DNA of 43,353 bases, from positions 1 through 43,353 of the forward strand of contig JACCYV010000187.1 of the NCBI GenBank assembly GCA_013696305.1, written 5' to 3'. Position 1 is the first letter of the stretch. Each line of letters begins with the position of its first letter. The translations under genes and the position numbers were made by a program. The notes below the pieces were generated by a model, which was not told the origin of the DNA, did not search any database, and worked only from the letters and a program-made list of their open reading frames with translations. Positions 41,985-43,353 of the stretch are shown here, piece after piece. Source of the stretch: Nitrospira sp. (GTDB lineage Bacteria; Nitrospirota; Nitrospiria; Nitrospirales; Nitrospiraceae).

Positions 41985-42440
41985 ATGAAGGTGGAGGCAG
42001 CCCGTACGGTGGGAGTCTATGTCCATGGGCTACTTTTGTGGACATTGGTGTGCTGGATTCCGGTCGCGTCAGCCGCCGACACGAAGGCTGAGAAGACATT
42101 TCAGATGGTGGTGACCGATAGCCAGGGCGTCGAAACCGACCTCAAGAACGGCATCTTCTATTGGGAAGAAAAAATGAGCGAGACCTCGTTCGTCCCGCAT
42201 GAACTCCGACACCTGCCGGCAAAACGCGGCACCGCGACGGTCAACATCAAGTTCGATCAGATCAAACAGATCGACATCAAGCCCGGTCCCGATAAAGCCG
42301 CGCCCGCCATGAGCGTGATCCTGACCAATGGAAAGACCGGGGATTTTGTGGCGGCCGTAAACGGGAGTTTCAAGGGCGAATCCGATTTCGGTCAGGTCGA
42401 GATACCGATCGGTTCGATTTCCAGGGTGACGTTGAAGTAG
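41985..42440 (+). CDS. Secreted hypothetical protein upstream of tonB
   Basis: This 151-residue protein has GGAGG just before the ATG and a signal peptide (VYVHGLLLWTLVCWIPVASAA). The mature part is beta-rich (TFQMVVTDSQGVETDLKNGIFYW, VNIKFDQIKQIDIKPG, GDFVAAVNGSFKGESDFGQV). It ends EIPIGSISRVTL, resembling small periplasmic proteins of unknown function with a surface for a partner. No cysteines or enzyme motifs occur in the mature region. It ends 34 bases before tonB and is probably in the same operon, so an accessory part in TonB-dependent uptake is a reasonable guess, no more. Confidence 0.75.
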   Translation: MKVEAARTVGVYVHGLLLWTLVCWIPVASAADTKAEKTFQMVVTDSQGVETDLKNGIFYWEEKMSETSFVPHELRHLPAKRGTATVNIKFDQIKQIDIKPGPDKAAPAMSVILTNGKTGDFVAAVNGSFKGESDFGQVEIPIGSISRVTLK

Positions 42441-42474
42441 AGACAGGGCGATTCGTTCTTGAAAGGAACATCCC

Positions 42475-43353
42475 GTGGGCAATGTGCTGGTGACGCACTC
42501 GTGGCCATCCGAACAGGCTGTGAAGGGTTGGGGGACATCCCTTGCGTTGCATGCCTGTATTCTGCTGGCCGCGTTTGTTTTGATGCCTAAAATGACCCTG
42601 TTGGTAGAGCAAGAGCCGTTCAAATGGGAGGTGGCTTTGGTGGAGGCTCCGTATGAGACCGCGCCTCAGGAAGAGCCGGCCCCGGCACCGCCGGTCCAGC
42701 CTCCCGCACCCGTAAAACCGCAGCGTCAGCCGGTGCGTGCGGTGCAGCCCCCTCCTCAGCCTGTGCAGCGTCCGGTGGAAACACGAGTCTCGTCGCAGCC
42801 GGTTCAACGCGAGGTTCAGCCGGTTGTCGAAACGGTTCGGCCCCAGCAACAGATACAGCCGCCTCAGGAAGTCGTCCAGGTACAGGCTAAGCCCGTGGAG
42901 CCGCAGGAGATTCAGAAAATTCAGCCGCCAGTGCAGACGGCGGCTTCAGCCGAGGTGAAACGGGAAACAGCCCACGCGGTTGAGCAGACGGTGATCGAGC
43001 CGATGCCTGTTGCAGCTCAGACGTACCAGGCGCAGCCGGTCGTCAGCGCGCCGCCTCCGGTCGAGACGCGTTCCGATCCGGTGGTGACGGCGAGCGCACC
43101 GATCGCCCAGCCTACAGCGGTTGTTGAGCCGGTTTCGTCGAGCTCTGCGCCTGCGCCGGTTATGGAGCCGGTCAGCAAGCCGGTGGCGGCTTTCCCGGCC
43201 CCGGCTGAACCGGCGGTGGAGCCTCACGCGCCGGTTGCGGCGGCACAACCGGACCCGGCCACGATGCAGGAACATCAGGTCGTGGCCAGCGCGGTGAAGC
43301 CGAAGCCGGCGACCAAGGCTGATTATGGCTGGCTGGCGGAATCGTTGCATCGA
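42475..43353 (+). CDS. tonB: Energy transducer TonB, 3' end outside window
   Basis: This gene is missing from the ORF track because it has no stop inside the window. The GTG at 42475 has AGGA seven bases upstream. The 293 visible codons begin with a cytoplasmic stub and one transmembrane helix (TSLALHACILLAAFVLM). A long periplasmic Pro/Val/Gln/Glu-rich spacer follows (APVKPQRQPVRAVQPPPQPV and similar), about 200 residues. It closes with DYGWLAESLHR, the usual start of the globular TonB C-terminal domain that contacts the TonB box of outer-membrane receptors. TonB passes the energy of the proton gradient, via ExbB/ExbD, to receptors that import siderophores or vitamins. Confidence 0.9.
   Translation, partial: MGNVLVTHSWPSEQAVKGWGTSLALHACILLAAFVLMPKMTLLVEQEPFKWEVALVEAPYETAPQEEPAPAPPVQPPAPVKPQRQPVRAVQPPPQPVQRPVETRVSSQPVQREVQPVVETVRPQQQIQPPQEVVQVQAKPVEPQEIQKIQPPVQTAASAEVKRETAHAVEQTVIEPMPVAAQTYQAQPVVSAPPPVETRSDPVVTASAPIAQPTAVVEPVSSSSAPAPVMEPVSKPVAAFPAPAEPAVEPHAPVAAAQPDPATMQEHQVVASAVKPKPATKADYGWLAESLHR

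Overview
The window looks like a chromosomal segment of a GC-rich, Gram-negative, respiring bacterium. A member of the Nitrospira lineage is my best guess. It rests on overall gene style, the KaiB-associated type of PAS kinase and a familiar-looking interspersed palindrome, and it is inference, not proof. No rRNA, tRNA or CRISPR array was seen.

Layout. 1-465 is the 3' end of a cytochrome P450 gene. 639-1731 holds a LuxR-type regulator with a small, apparently coupled ORF upstream. 1961-5070 is a leftward operon of unknown function: two intact lipoproteins and one helical protein, followed by two genes that have decayed. 5317-8849 holds uvrC, a dapF homologue in which both catalytic cysteines are serine, and a VOC/glyoxalase-like gene. 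The dapF-VOC pair is flanked by two opposed copies of a long palindromic repeat. 9058-12634 carries a GNAT acetyltransferase, a polysaccharide deacetylase, a site-2 protease with CBS domains and a YihY/BrkB membrane protein.

12769-28128 is a complete leftward complex I operon in the order nuoA-B-CD-E-F-G-H-I-J-K-L-M-N, with nuoC and nuoD fused. Immediately upstream is a MidA/NDUFAF7-type methyltransferase. In mitochondria this family methylates the NuoD homologue, and the target arginine is conserved in the NuoCD encoded here. secA lies just before it. A divergent TPR gene follows.

33805-41110 is a signalling cluster. It contains two intact hybrid sensor kinases, a truncated kaiB relic between them with no kaiC, and a third kinase broken by frameshifts and ending next to an IS3-family orfA remnant. 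41473-43353 holds two small secreted proteins and the start of tonB, which runs off the window.

The most unusual signal is a set of short elements with a shared design: arms of degenerate 7-base repeats facing each other across a short centre. Three copies (consensus near GAGTGGC/ACTCGCC) sit in frame inside the two intact kinases and leave a PLTT peptide scar. Two others use different heptamers and sit between the stop codon of one nuo gene and the Shine-Dalgarno of the next (nuoE/nuoF and nuoL/nuoM). Separately, nearly all lesions in the broken genes can be repaired by restoring a single base, often in a short homopolymer, while about 20 kb of nuo and secA coding sequence is intact.
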